64,000 bases of DNA from Serripes groenlandicus (taxonomy: Eukaryota; Mollusca; Bivalvia; Cardiida; Cardiidae). Numbering within the stretch: position 1 is the first letter of the stretch; the number at the start of each line of letters is the position of its first letter. The stretch is taken from contig JASEVX010000005.1 of the NCBI GenBank assembly GCA_031761405.1, positions 9,583,040-9,647,039 of the forward strand. Direction: 5' to 3'. Both the position numbers and the translations under genes were made by a program. The notes beneath the pieces were generated by a model. It had not been told where the DNA came from. It searched no databases and saw nothing but the letters and a program-made list of their open reading frames with translations. This document shows, in pieces, positions 47,269 through 55,774 of this stretch.

Positions 47269-50200
47269 GGTTATGACGGGGTTTTTTTACTGGAATATCT
47301 GATCAACAACAGTATCAGGCCATCCAAAGTGCTATAACGGGTCTAAAATCATGTACATGGTGGTCTCAAAGGGTCTTAATATCAGGGTACTGGATTCCCT
47401 TAACTTTCTCCCCATGAAGTTGGCGGCTCTCCCGAAAGCGTTTGGCTTAAAGGAATTGTGTAAGGGTTATTTCCCCCACTCTTTCAACAAAAGGGAAAAC
47501 CAAAAATCCCTATCCGGACCCTAAGTATTTCATGTCTACCGGCGACATATCAGCGTTTCTTAAATGGCACGAAGAGAAAACAAGGGGCGGGGCTGTCTTC
47601 GACTTCCGTGCAGAAATGAAAGCGTACTGCCGATCCGATGTAGACATATTTAGGAGGGCGTGTCTACAATTTCGTAGTCTCATGATGAATGCCACTAACG
47701 TCGATCCGTTTCAGTACGTGACGATCGCCAGTGTCTGCATGGGCATTTTCAAAACAAAGTAAGTTAATGATCTTTTTTTTTTTTTTTTTATTATTATTTT
47801 CTATTGATGATTTATATGTTTACTATTTACTTAGAGATAATATCAGGTACGTTAATATATTCTAACCCTTACATTTCTTGGAGGCGGAGTATCGTGCGAC
47901 GTTCGAGATACCGAACGGAATGAATTTGAACTGGGTGAAAGCTAAAAAAAACGCCGGCAGGATGGTCGCAATTAATCAACACACGATTGTGGGTGCCCTT
48001 AAATTAGGGGGCGAAAGTCGTTGTAAAAAAACGATCGTGTCATCCATCGCACAGGTTCCCAGCGCCGGCTACGTCCAGAGGGACACTTTCAGTAAAGCCT
48101 CCATACAATGGCTCGAGTACCTGATGGAATTTGCCAGACGAAATGGAGATTCCCTTCATATCCAGCATGCCTTAAACGGGGGTGAAGCCTCTATATTAGG
48201 GACGCAGTACAAGGTCGACGGTCGTGCGTTCAATGTCGTATACGAGTTTCACGGTAAGCGTTTATTTTCATTTTTTTTTCTTTCTTTCTTTTTCTTTTTT
48301 ATATGACATAAATAATGATAACAATTATTTTGTTTTATATACGAACACTATTTTAGATATCATTATGTATTTCTATTTTTGTCTAAAAAACCCTAAAACG
48401 GGGCAAACCATGGACCAGCTGTACGCCTTGACCCTAATTAAAAAGAAAATGTTGACCCAGTATCTACGATACGAATACGTATGCATCTGGGAGCACGAAT
48501 GGTCTTTCATGGTGAGGGAAGACCGAAACATCAACGATTTCTTAGGAGGTTTAGACATTCAAGAACGACTGGACCCGAGGGAATCCTTTTTCGGGGGACG
48601 AACCAATGCCGCAAAACTGCATTATAAGGCCGGGGATGGCGAGCAAATCAAATATGTCGACTTTACGAGGTAATAACTACAGTAGATTTACCTATTTTTT
48701 GAGAAGTTAATTTTGATTGATACGGGTTTTAACGCCTTTTTCAACATTATTTGATTCATGTAGCGGCGGCTAATTCACCGAATATTAAGGTGTAGGTAAT
48801 ACGGTTTTTCTTCTATATCTTTTCAGTTTGTACCTTACGTCAACAAATATAGTCGCTTACCCGTGGGACATCCTGAGATAATTAAAACTGATTTTGGCGA
48901 ATTCAGCACGTACTTCGGGATCGCCAAGGTAAAGATTCTGGCTCCACGAGGTCTGTACCACCCCGTTCTGCCGTACAGATTTAACGGCAAACTTAAATTC
49001 CCGCTGTGCAGAACGTGCGCGGATACCGAATGTCGAACTGTTTGCCAACATACAGACGACCAAAGAGCTTTCATAGGGGTCTACTGCACACCCGAAATTC
49101 AGAAGGCGCTGGAAAAAGGATATAGTCTACTTAAAATGTACGAGGTGTACCACTGGGACGACAGTACACAGTACGATCCCCGGACCAAGGAGGGCGGTCT
49201 GTTTGCCACCTATGTCAACACCTTCCTGAAATTTGAACAGGAATCCTCGGGATGGCCGGAGTGGTGCAAGACGGATGGTGACAAAGAAAAGTACATCCGA
49301 GATTATTTTCAAAATGAGGGCGTACGGTTGGACCAAGACAAAATAAAAAAGAACCCCGGTTTGCAAGCATTGGCTAAACTTTGCTTAAACAGGTAATCTA
49401 CTCCTTAATTATATTAATTTGAATAAGACGATTTCTAGTTATTATTAGATTCGAAAGTAACATATGCTTATCATTATATATATATATATATATCGTATGT
49501 TTGGTACATTCATCCTTTTCTTTCGTCATATTTTACAGTTTCTGGGGTAAATTTGGTCAGAGGCTGAACCAAGGAGCCAGCAAATATATCCACGCCACTG
49601 AGCTGGATAAATTCTACAAACTGCTGACGGATAAAACTAAGAAGGTGAAAGATTTTCACATTATTAATGAGGACCACATTCACCTAGAATATGAGTACCA
49701 AGCCGGATTCGTACCGGAAGATATGAAAGCAAACATCTTCTTAGCTATATACACGACTACCTGGGCACGACTTAAATTGTACGACGTATTAGAACAGTTG
49801 GGTGAACGAATCTTATATTATGACACGGACTCCGTCATCTACGTCAGCAGACCCGGTCAATACGATACGTCTTTGGGCGATTATCTAGGTACGTAATCGT
49901 TGTATTTACGATACTATAGACCGAGCGTAATAATTAAAAACCGACTTCAAAATATTTATACTTTTCATAATAACATTTGGTATATTACAGAATATAATTT
50001 GTATTAGTATGAACAATACGATAACGCGACTACTTTTTTTATTTTTATTTTTTTTACAGGAGAACTCACCGACGAACTCGAAGTTGGAGACCACATCGTC
50101 GAGTTTGTCAGCGGTGGACCTAAGAACTACGCCTACAAAACGTTCAAAGGCGAGCAAACCTGTAAAATCCGAGGGTTCAGCCTTAGTTACACTAACGCCC

Positions 50201-50460
50201 AATTACTGAATTTCGACAGCGTTAGGGAAATGGTAGACAAAGTATTGTCAGAAATGTCAGACACCTACAAAAAGAGGAAACTGCGAGATTTCGAGCAACC
50301 ACCCTGTAATGTTATCGTCACTTCCAATCCCTCAAAGATCTCGAGGGATAAATACCAAAACATTCTGTACAACAAAAAAGAACAAAAACAGTACAGGGTG
50401 GTTTACGATAAACGGATCATACTTAAAAATTTAGATACGGTTCTCTACGGATATTTATAA
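47269..50460 (+). pseudogene. Polinton/Maverick-type protein-primed family-B DNA polymerase, six exons, broken
   Basis: This replicates the element's linear DNA, by homology to protein-primed PolB. Exons: 47269-47758, about 47874-48253, 48357-48669, 48827-49392, 49539-49888, 50060-50460. Exon 1 starts with exonuclease motif II (GYDG..LLEYL) and ends with motif III (YCRSDVDIF). Exon 2 has IQHALNGGEASI and YEFHG. Exon 3 has FFGGRTNAAKLHY and ends at the start of polymerase motif A (VDFT). Exon 5 has motif B (SFWGKFGQR) and motif C (YYDTDSVIY). Exon 6 has GPKNYAYK. Breaks: a frame change with stop at 47335; another at about 47505-47515; no AG acceptor where exon 2 should begin; and a one-base frame disagreement just after the exon 4 acceptor, inside motif A. 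The N-terminal exons are missing. The TATA promoter at 45070 is the likely driver. Confidence 0.85.
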
Positions 50461-50494
50461 GGGGTGGTCTTATAAATAAAATTAATAAATAAAA

Positions 50495-50872
50495 ATGGAG
50501 TATTCAAACGTATTTATTAACCTTCCTTATTTGAAATCATTAAGGGAGGCCCGAGGTCGACGACAGCTGTTACTAAATATCAACTCGGCTCAAACGAGAG
50601 CCGTGTGCGAAGTGGCTAAGCGTATCCTGGACGGAACCATCAATCCATTACGTCGAGACGTACGAGTCTTCAGTGGGAAACGATTAATACTAAGAACGCT
50701 AGCGTCCGATCGCGTAAGCGTGATAAGAAAAAAGGGGGCGCTAAAAAATCACCCCACCCTGTTGCCCGTATTATTAAAAGAGTCGTACGTCGCACAAACT
50801 ATCGTCGACAAAATAAGAAAAGTATATGGCTGTCGTGGAACATTAATAAGAGAAAGATGTAGCTACGATTAA
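50495..50872 (+). CDS. small basic Polinton protein, copy 1 (125 aa)
   Basis: An intact frame 34 bp after the polymerase stop, with AAAATGG as start context. It has LLLNINSAQTRAVCEVAKRI, then INPLRR, GKRLILRTLAS and a basic stretch VIRKKGALKNHP. This pattern (L..I....A..E.A..IL.G..PL....K..LR.LA, then a basic tail) resembles a small conserved basic protein often found in Polintons near the ATPase and integrase, of unproven role and possibly nucleic-acid or virion associated. It is related in layout to 52073-52399. No membrane segment is visible. Function not known to me. Confidence 0.6.
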   Translation: MEYSNVFINLPYLKSLREARGRRQLLLNINSAQTRAVCEVAKRILDGTINPLRRDVRVFSGKRLILRTLASDRVSVIRKKGALKNHPTLLPVLLKESYVAQTIVDKIRKVYGCRGTLIRERCSYD

Positions 50873-50896
50873 AGGAAATATATATATATCATCGTC

Positions 50897-51037
50897 ATGA
50901 ATAGTTGCCCCAAGTGTCACAGATCGTTTTCCAGAAGGGACGTCATGCTGAGACATCTCAGAAATATACATAGCGCCTTATCGTCATCACAGAAAAATAG
51001 GCTAAATACGACATATTCGGTCCGCCGTCCGCATGAG
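50897..51037 (+). CDS. C2H2 zinc-finger N-terminus of the packaging ATPase gene
   Basis: Begins MNSCPKCHRSFSRRDVMLRH and continues LRNIH: C4-x2-C7-x12-H20-x4-H25, a classic C2H2 finger. In molluscan Polintons I know of similar fingers located ahead of the ATPase P-loop, so this is probably the first part of one protein. The literal frame reads on into an inserted 226-bp element and stops at 51097, which would yield a 66-residue finger-only protein. The downstream ATPase frame rejoins this one if the insert and one target copy, or the GT-AG interval 51041-51269, are left out. Confidence 0.68.
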
Positions 51038-51263
51038 AGAGTACTTGTGGGGTGCGTGTTTTTCCTGTTTCCTGAAGCCGACCCACCACCCTCATAAAGA
51101 CACTTAGATAAATAGTATATTTTTATTTTTTATAACAGGTATCTCATTTGCATATTAATGTTATTCATTCCGTAAAAGGGGGTTAATTACGGGATGAATT
51201 ACATACTTGTGGGGTGCACCCCACAAGTAAACATCAAAGGAAATAACCCCACAAGTACACTCC
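51038..51263. mobile_element. 226-bp TIR element inserted in the ATPase gene, possibly acting as intron
   Basis: Flanked by a 6-bp duplication CATGAG (51032-51037 and 51264-51269). Ends: AGAGTACTTGTGGGGT and, reversed, GGAGTGTACTTGTGGGGT. The end motif ACTTGTGGGGT also forms a perfect 24-bp palindrome at 51205-51228, so it occurs four times. GT at 51041 and AG at 51268-51269 delimit an interval of 229 nt. Both precise excision (232 nt) and splicing (229 nt) bring finger and ATPase into one frame. Confidence 0.75.
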
Positions 51264-51326
51264 CATGAGTTCGTCCGCTCGTCCGACGCCGCCCGGCGTT
51301 CGTACAGTCCGCCGTCGTCCAGTAAT

Positions 51327-52037
51327 ATGCGCGACGCACCAACGCCGCTACATCAGAGAGATACGCGCGACGCCACGCCTCCGGCGAGCGATTTAAATCT
51401 CATGCCTTTCGAACTATGTTCGAGTATTATGGTGGCGGGACCCACGGGTTCCGGAAAAACGAAATGGACTTTCACCTTTCTCAGGCAACTGGATTATCTT
51501 TATACTGTACCTCCTAGAAAGATCTTGTACTGTTACGGAATTTACCAGACCCTTTTTGAAGACATGGAAAGACAAATACCGAACCTCATCTTACACCAAG
51601 GACTGCCTTCAACGAAGGAAATAGAAGAATTTTCCGAAGGTCAGCACGATCTCATTGTACTGGACGATTTGATGCACGACGTATTAGAAAGCAAGACGGC
51701 GGAACTGCTTTTTACCAGGGATTGTCAACATAAAAAATTGAGTGTTATATTTATTTCTCAAAATCTGTACGGTCAACGGAAAACGGCTAGGACGATAGCG
51801 CTCAACTCTTGGTACATGGTGATATTTAAGAACATTAGAGGTACTTCTCAAATTCAAACTCTAGGTCGTCAGTTGTTTCCGGTAAAATCTAGAGTACTGA
51901 CAGAGGCGTTTGAGGACGCCACCAGAGAACCGTTCGGATATCTATTGGTCGATTTAACCCCCAGAGGTCGAGACGAATATCGGTTACGAACACGGATCTT
52001 TCGGGGGGAAGACATTGTGGTATATAAATGTTTATAA
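51327..52037 (+). CDS. Polinton packaging ATPase (FtsK/HerA-type, A32-like)
   Basis: A 236-residue frame with Walker A GPTGSGKT at residues 38-45, Walker B LIVLDDLM at about 109-116 and a sensor-like IFISQNLYGQ at 141-150. These fit the P-loop ATPase that, in Polintons and related DNA viruses, pumps the genome into capsids. The ATG at 51327 is the first in this frame after the insert, but the frame is open back to 51270, and the true N-terminus is probably the zinc finger at 50897. Intact catalytic motifs contrast with the broken polymerase upstream. The next gene starts 35 bp after the stop. No capsid genes were found in this cluster, so its packaging role here is uncertain. Confidence 0.85.
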   Translation: MRDAPTPLHQRDTRDATPPASDLNLMPFELCSSIMVAGPTGSGKTKWTFTFLRQLDYLYTVPPRKILYCYGIYQTLFEDMERQIPNLILHQGLPSTKEIEEFSEGQHDLIVLDDLMHDVLESKTAELLFTRDCQHKKLSVIFISQNLYGQRKTARTIALNSWYMVIFKNIRGTSQIQTLGRQLFPVKSRVLTEAFEDATREPFGYLLVDLTPRGRDEYRLRTRIFRGEDIVVYKCL

Positions 52038-52072
52038 GAGGAAAGCTGACATCGCGGTTTTAAAATGTTGCC

Positions 52073-52399
52073 ATGAGTCGCCTGGTAAAAAGTCAATGGA
52101 CCTTTTTTGCTATGTTTCTATCAAAGACGTCTGATAAGCAAAGACAAGCCTTATTGGACACCATTACTAAGGATCAATTAAGAGCTTTAGTGCAGATCGT
52201 TCTCAATTTTCTGCAAAGGACACTAACTGTATCGTCTTCAGTTCTGACGTCGATAGAGCGTCATAAACGCCTGTTAAGACGTCTTGTCGATACGTCCCTA
52301 GCGCTCGTCGATAAAAGAAAAATATTAAAGGGGCGAGCAAAGGCAGTATACGAGTTTATGAGAGCCGTTAAACCTTCATTGAACGTTTACTTACAATGA
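52073..52399 (+). CDS. small basic Polinton protein, copy 2 (108 aa)
   Basis: An intact frame with KQRQALLDTITKDQLRALVQ, then HKRLLRRLVDT, and a tail VDKRKILKGRAKAVYEFM. The helix pattern followed by LR.L and K.R.IL is the same as in Polinton small basic proteins, and resembles 50495-50872 in layout. Its stop overlaps the start of the next gene as ATGA at 52396-52399. Role unknown; by analogy perhaps a virion or DNA-associated protein. Confidence 0.6.
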   Translation: MSRLVKSQWTFFAMFLSKTSDKQRQALLDTITKDQLRALVQIVLNFLQRTLTVSSSVLTSIERHKRLLRRLVDTSLALVDKRKILKGRAKAVYEFMRAVKPSLNVYLQ

Positions 52400-52611
52400 G
52401 TACTTTACAGAAATCGGTATTGCTTCCGTTCCATAAATACCGGAGATTAATAGCTCACAGAAATATACAGACGCAGTACAATCGCCCCGTTTTTAAACCC
52501 TTAGAAGACAAAAAGGAGGTAAAAACTGCGGAGACTCCGAAACTTAAACAATTTAAACGACAACGTGTAGGTCCTCCCGGAATTCCAGCTAAAACACGAC
52601 GTAAACCTTAG
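52396..52611 (+). CDS. short basic protein (71 aa) in the Polinton cluster
   Basis: Starts at ATG 52396 inside the previous stop (ATGA). It has SVLLPFHKYRRLI near the N-terminus, recalling a 'P..KY.RL' motif I associate with small Polinton proteins. The C-terminal half is Lys/Arg/Pro rich (KQFKRQRVGPPGIPAKTRRK), suggesting nucleic-acid binding or nuclear import. The integrase starts 35 bp after its stop. Function not established. Confidence 0.5.
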   Translation: MSTLQKSVLLPFHKYRRLIAHRNIQTQYNRPVFKPLEDKKEVKTAETPKLKQFKRQRVGPPGIPAKTRRKP

Positions 52612-52646
52612 AAAACGGAACGCAAGCAGGGGATCGAAGCTTAAAT

Positions 52647-53393
52647 ATGCCGGATTGGAAAGAGTATCTGTTATCAATATATTTCGACCCTAGTCATCCT
52701 GGAAGTTTTGCAGGTCCCGACAAACTGTACGAAACGGTGAAAGCTGAGGGAAAATTTAAAATCGGAAAGTTCAGAGTCGCGAAATGGCTCGGAGATCACG
52801 ATGCCTATTCTTTAACTAAAGTCGCGAGATGCAAGTTCGAACGATCTAGGATAATCGTAGAAGGCATAAACAGTCAGTGGGATGTAGATTTACTTGACTT
52901 GAAAGACGTAGCCAGCTTAAACGACGGTTACCAGTACGTATTGGTGGCGATTGACATTTTCTCGAGGTTCGCGCATTGTCAACCCGTGAGAAGCAAATGG
53001 GCTAAAGACGTTAATAAAGCTTATGAGATGATGTTAATAGGTCCTAGACAACCAACGATCATACGCACGGACAAGGGTAAAGAATTTAACAACAAAGTGA
53101 TGGCAAAGTTTTTAAAAGAGAGGGGTATGCGTCATTTTAGCGCTGAAAATACGGAAACCAAAGCGAACTATGCAGAGAGGCTAATTAAAACGCTTAAACA
53201 CCGAGTGTATCGTTATTTTATAAAAAACAGAACGCGGAGATACGTGAACGTATTGTCCGATATCGTAAATAGTTACAATAACACCGTTCATTCCAGTTTA
53301 GGGAGGACACCTACATCGATCGACGAGAATAACGAACACGAATCAGATACGAACTTCGTCAAAAAAGGATTACTAAAACATTTAAACCCGTGA
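52647..53393 (+). CDS. Polinton retroviral-type DDE integrase, core
   Basis: A 248-residue frame with the catalytic triad visible: D81 in WDVDLLDLKD, D142 in IIRTDKGKEF, and E177 in NYAERLIKTLK, giving D(61)D(35)E. The segment YVLVAIDIFSRFAHCQPV and the YNNTVHSSLGRTP block complete the rve fold. It would insert the element into host DNA with 6-bp duplications, as known for Polintons. The zero frame stops with TGA at 53391-53393, before the usual C-terminal SH3-like and chromodomain parts, which continue in the -1 frame from 53387. It is otherwise undamaged. Whether the C-terminal part is reached by programmed frameshift, or the stop is a mutation, is discussed in the findings. Confidence 0.9.
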   Translation: MPDWKEYLLSIYFDPSHPGSFAGPDKLYETVKAEGKFKIGKFRVAKWLGDHDAYSLTKVARCKFERSRIIVEGINSQWDVDLLDLKDVASLNDGYQYVLVAIDIFSRFAHCQPVRSKWAKDVNKAYEMMLIGPRQPTIIRTDKGKEFNNKVMAKFLKERGMRHFSAENTETKANYAERLIKTLKHRVYRYFIKNRTRRYVNVLSDIVNSYNNTVHSSLGRTPTSIDENNEHESDTNFVKKGLLKHLNP

Positions 53394-53761
53394 AATCTGA
53401 AACGCGTAAAAAGCGGCGCTACGCTTTCAAAAAAGGACAAGTTGTACGCGTTTCGCGCATCAGAAACGTGTTTGACAGAGAATATTCGCAAAAATGGTCC
53501 GGAGAACTTTTCAAGGTGAAAAGAAGATTCAAACGAGACGTGTTACCCTTGTACGAGCTCGTGGATTGGTCGGGCGACGCTGTGACGGGTACTTTCTACC
53601 GACAGGAACTACAATCGGTCAATGTAGACGAAAACACCGAATATTACGTGGAAAAAGTTTTAAGGAAAAGAACCAGAAATAGGAGGAAAGAGTTACTCGT
53701 AAGATGGTTGCATTGGCCTAAGAAGTATGACTCATGGATACTGGAAACGGATCTTAAATAG
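53333..53761 (+). CDS. integrase C-terminal domain plus chromodomain, -1 frame
   Basis: This frame is open from 53333 and overlaps the integrase end by about 60 nt. It has no ATG near its beginning. From 53390 it encodes a basic linker, then KKGQVVRVSRIRNVFDREY and GTFYRQELQSV, matching the SH3-like C-terminal domain of Polinton integrases. The end, EYYVEKVLRK and LLVRWLHWPKKYDSWI, is a chromodomain with aromatic residues for methyl-lysine recognition, which could direct integration to certain chromatin. The stop is at 53759-53761. Lacking its own start, it is most simply translated as a -1 extension of the integrase, giving a product of roughly 371 residues. Confidence 0.8.
   Translation, partial: RTRIRYELRQKRITKTFKPVKSETRKKRRYAFKKGQVVRVSRIRNVFDREYSQKWSGELFKVKRRFKRDVLPLYELVDWSGDAVTGTFYRQELQSVNVDENTEYYVEKVLRKRTRNRRKELLVRWLHWPKKYDSWILETDLK
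53381..53454 (+). promoter_or_regulatory. putative -1 ribosomal frameshift signal
   Basis: Slippery heptamer TTTAAAC at 53381-53387, in phase T TTA AAC with the integrase frame. One sense codon follows, then the TGA. After an 11-nt spacer a 10-bp perfect stem pairs GAAACGCGTA (53399-53408) with TACGCGTTTC (53445-53454). Inside its loop, AAAGCG (53410-53415) pairs with CGCTTT (53422-53427). The spacer is a little longer than the usual 5-9 nt. It is not experimentally tested. Confidence 0.6.
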
Positions 53762-53897
53762 AGAACACAGTCAAGAATGGAAATATTTCGGAAACAGAGT
53801 TCCTAAAGCCGAAATCGTGTACATTTGTCAGATAAGCATCGTATACGTAATTATTAATATATCTATAGGTGCTACCTATTTACGAAAAAACATTTAA
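53727..53897 (+). CDS. 56-aa membrane protein, end of the Polinton cluster
   Basis: This small frame begins at ATG 53727, overlapping the last 35 nt of the chromodomain frame in another phase, and ends at TAA 53895-53897. It encodes MTHGYWKRILNREHSQEW, then YFGNRVPKAE followed by a hydrophobic stretch IVYICQISIVYVIINISIG, one predicted membrane helix. The layout (MTHGYW, EW.YFG.R.PK.EIV, membrane helix) resembles a short membrane protein I recall from other Polintons, where the protein continues 20-30 residues further; this copy looks shortened at the C-terminus. Role unknown. Confidence 0.6.
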   Translation: MTHGYWKRILNREHSQEWKYFGNRVPKAEIVYICQISIVYVIINISIGATYLRKNI

Positions 53898-54439
53898 AAT
53901 TAAACAGCATAATTTGGCAATTACAGTTGATTTTTAAAAGTATTTGACTAGACGGGGGTCGTTGGGTAATTTCCTCTTTTCAGCCCTTTTCTGATGTCAC
54001 CTGGCGACTACCTTTTGAAACCGGTCTGAAAGGCTGGTACAAATATTGTAGGGGGTCACATTTCTGTTTAATTCTATCCCTAAAATAGACGATTATTCCA
54101 GCCCTTTTCTGATGCCACTTGGTGACTACCCTTTTCACCCAATCAATATGTCTTAAACCATTTTGTAGAGGGTCACCCATAGAACATCTTGGAATTCGAA
54201 AAAGCGGATTCACAGGAGAACAATTTATAAAGTTTTGCAATTTCCACCCCATTCTGAAACCGCAGCAAACCAATTTATAGGTATAATATAAATTGTTGAA
54301 CAATTTTTAATGAGGGTCACCAAAGTAACATTCATGTCAAGTTTGGTTAATATCGCATCAGCAGTTTCAGAGAATATTTGACCGTTTGAAGTACGCCGTA
54401 CAGTGAGTGATCACAATGGAACACCTTGAGCCTTTGGTT
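53898..54439. repeat. interspersed repeat after the element's right side
   Basis: Internal duplication: CCCTTTTCTGATG.CAC.TGG occurs at 53985 and 54104, each followed by GCGACTACC or GTGACTACC. The later part (GAGGGTCACC, AACATTCATGTCAAGTTTGG) resembles a molluscan interspersed repeat. Element TIRs were sought here and not found. Confidence 0.5.
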
Positions 54440-55245
54440 TGAAATTGATCTTTAAACAAGAGGGCCATTATGGCCCTAGATCGCTCACCTGAATGATTTC
54501 TAATGCAAAACACATCAAGACAATTATTCTGACAAAGATTTAAAATGCAACCTCCAGTGTTAACAAGATGTTCCTGTATTTGGCCTCTTGACCTATTTTT
54601 TGTTTTACCTGATATGACCCATATTCGAACATTGACTAGATATCATCAAGACAATCCTTCTGACAAAGTTTCAACTTGCTCATAGTAGAAATGCAGCCTC
54701 CAGAGTTTTAACAACTTTTTCCTTCAATTTGGCCTATAGTGACCTAGTTTTTGATCAGGCATGACTCATATTCGACCTTGACCTAGATATTATTCAGAGA
54801 AACATTCTGACAAAATTTGAAGATGCTGAAGCAAAATTCGGCTTCTACAGTGTTAACTCGATTTTCCTTCAATATGTCCTAGTGACCTATAGTTTTTAAA
54901 AAAGATATGACCAATATTTGAAATAGGGACTACATATCATCAAGACAAACAACTGAAAAGGTTTGAACATGCTCAAGTTAAAAATGCAGCATCCAGAGTG
55001 TTAACACGATTTCCTTTCAATTTGGCCTAGTGACCTAGTTTCTGACCCAATATGACCCATATTCTAACTTGTCCAAGATCTGATAGAGATAAATATTCTG
55101 ATATATTTTCATGAAGATCTGATGCAAAACGTAGCCTGTAGAGTGTTAACAAGGCAATTGTTGACGACGGACAGACGCAGGACAAAATGTGATCACAATT
55201 GCTCACATTGAGCACTTCGTGCACAAGTGAGCTGAAAAGTAAAAG
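54440..55245 (+). repeat. interspersed repeat, GCTCACC-ended family
   Basis: Begins GAGGGCCATTATGGCCCTAG then ATCGCTCACCTGA and ends GTGATCACAATTGCTCACA ... AAGTGAGCT, so the ends are inverted. The interior has four divergent repeats of GTGACCTA, ATATGACCCATATTC, CATCAAGACAA and CTGACAAA.TTT.AA. Matches in layout a family common in bivalves. Non-coding. Confidence 0.7.
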
Positions 55246-55774
55246 TGTAACATTAAAGCTCAAATCTTAACTTTAATTGTTGTAGATATTGTGAAAGAAA
55301 ATATTTTACACACAAAGCTTTGAAAAATAACCTAATATTTATGATAAAATGGCATAAGAGAAGCATTTATTTACCCATTTTCACATACAAGGAATTTGAA
55401 GGTGATTACTAAAATCTTAGTTGGAAAATAAAAAATATTCATAATGAGAAATGTATGTGTTCATTTCATTGGACACATCAGAAGTAGTCTGTAAATGGTT
55501 AAGGATTAATCCTTTTCGACATGTAAATGCTTTCTGCCACCTCTGCATAAGAACATTTTTGAAAAATATTGTGACAAAAGGACATATTGTTCATGATGAA
55601 CATTTTCCCCCTTTATCACAATTTGTTTACTCAAATAATTACACTTTCCTATTAATACATTTTCCAAAATAAAACCAAAATGTTTTCAAAGTGGTTTGCT
55701 AAAGAATTGTTCCAGGTTGGAAAGAGTTAAGTAAAGAGAAACTACTATATGGTATATATGTACATGTATAATTA
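55246..55774. other. intergenic, no gene seen
   Basis: A hairpin-like piece (GTGACAAAAGGACATATTG ... CCCCCTTTATCACAATT) near 55570-55620 looks like a decayed palindromic short element. Confidence 0.45.

Noticed and set aside
53381..53393. Two independent genes (integrase and chromodomain protein) with a GTG start for the second
   Set aside because: GTG starts are very rare in eukaryotes, the second frame has no ATG near its start, and its domains are normally the C-terminal part of the same integrase. Frameshifting, or an indel, fits better.
53980..54303. 107-codon minus-strand gene beside the element
   Set aside because: Contains an internal repeat and ends in an interspersed-repeat motif; no domain.
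53898..54440. Right TIR of the Polinton-like element
   Set aside because: No stretch here is the reverse complement of anything I could find in 43.9-45.3 kb by eye.
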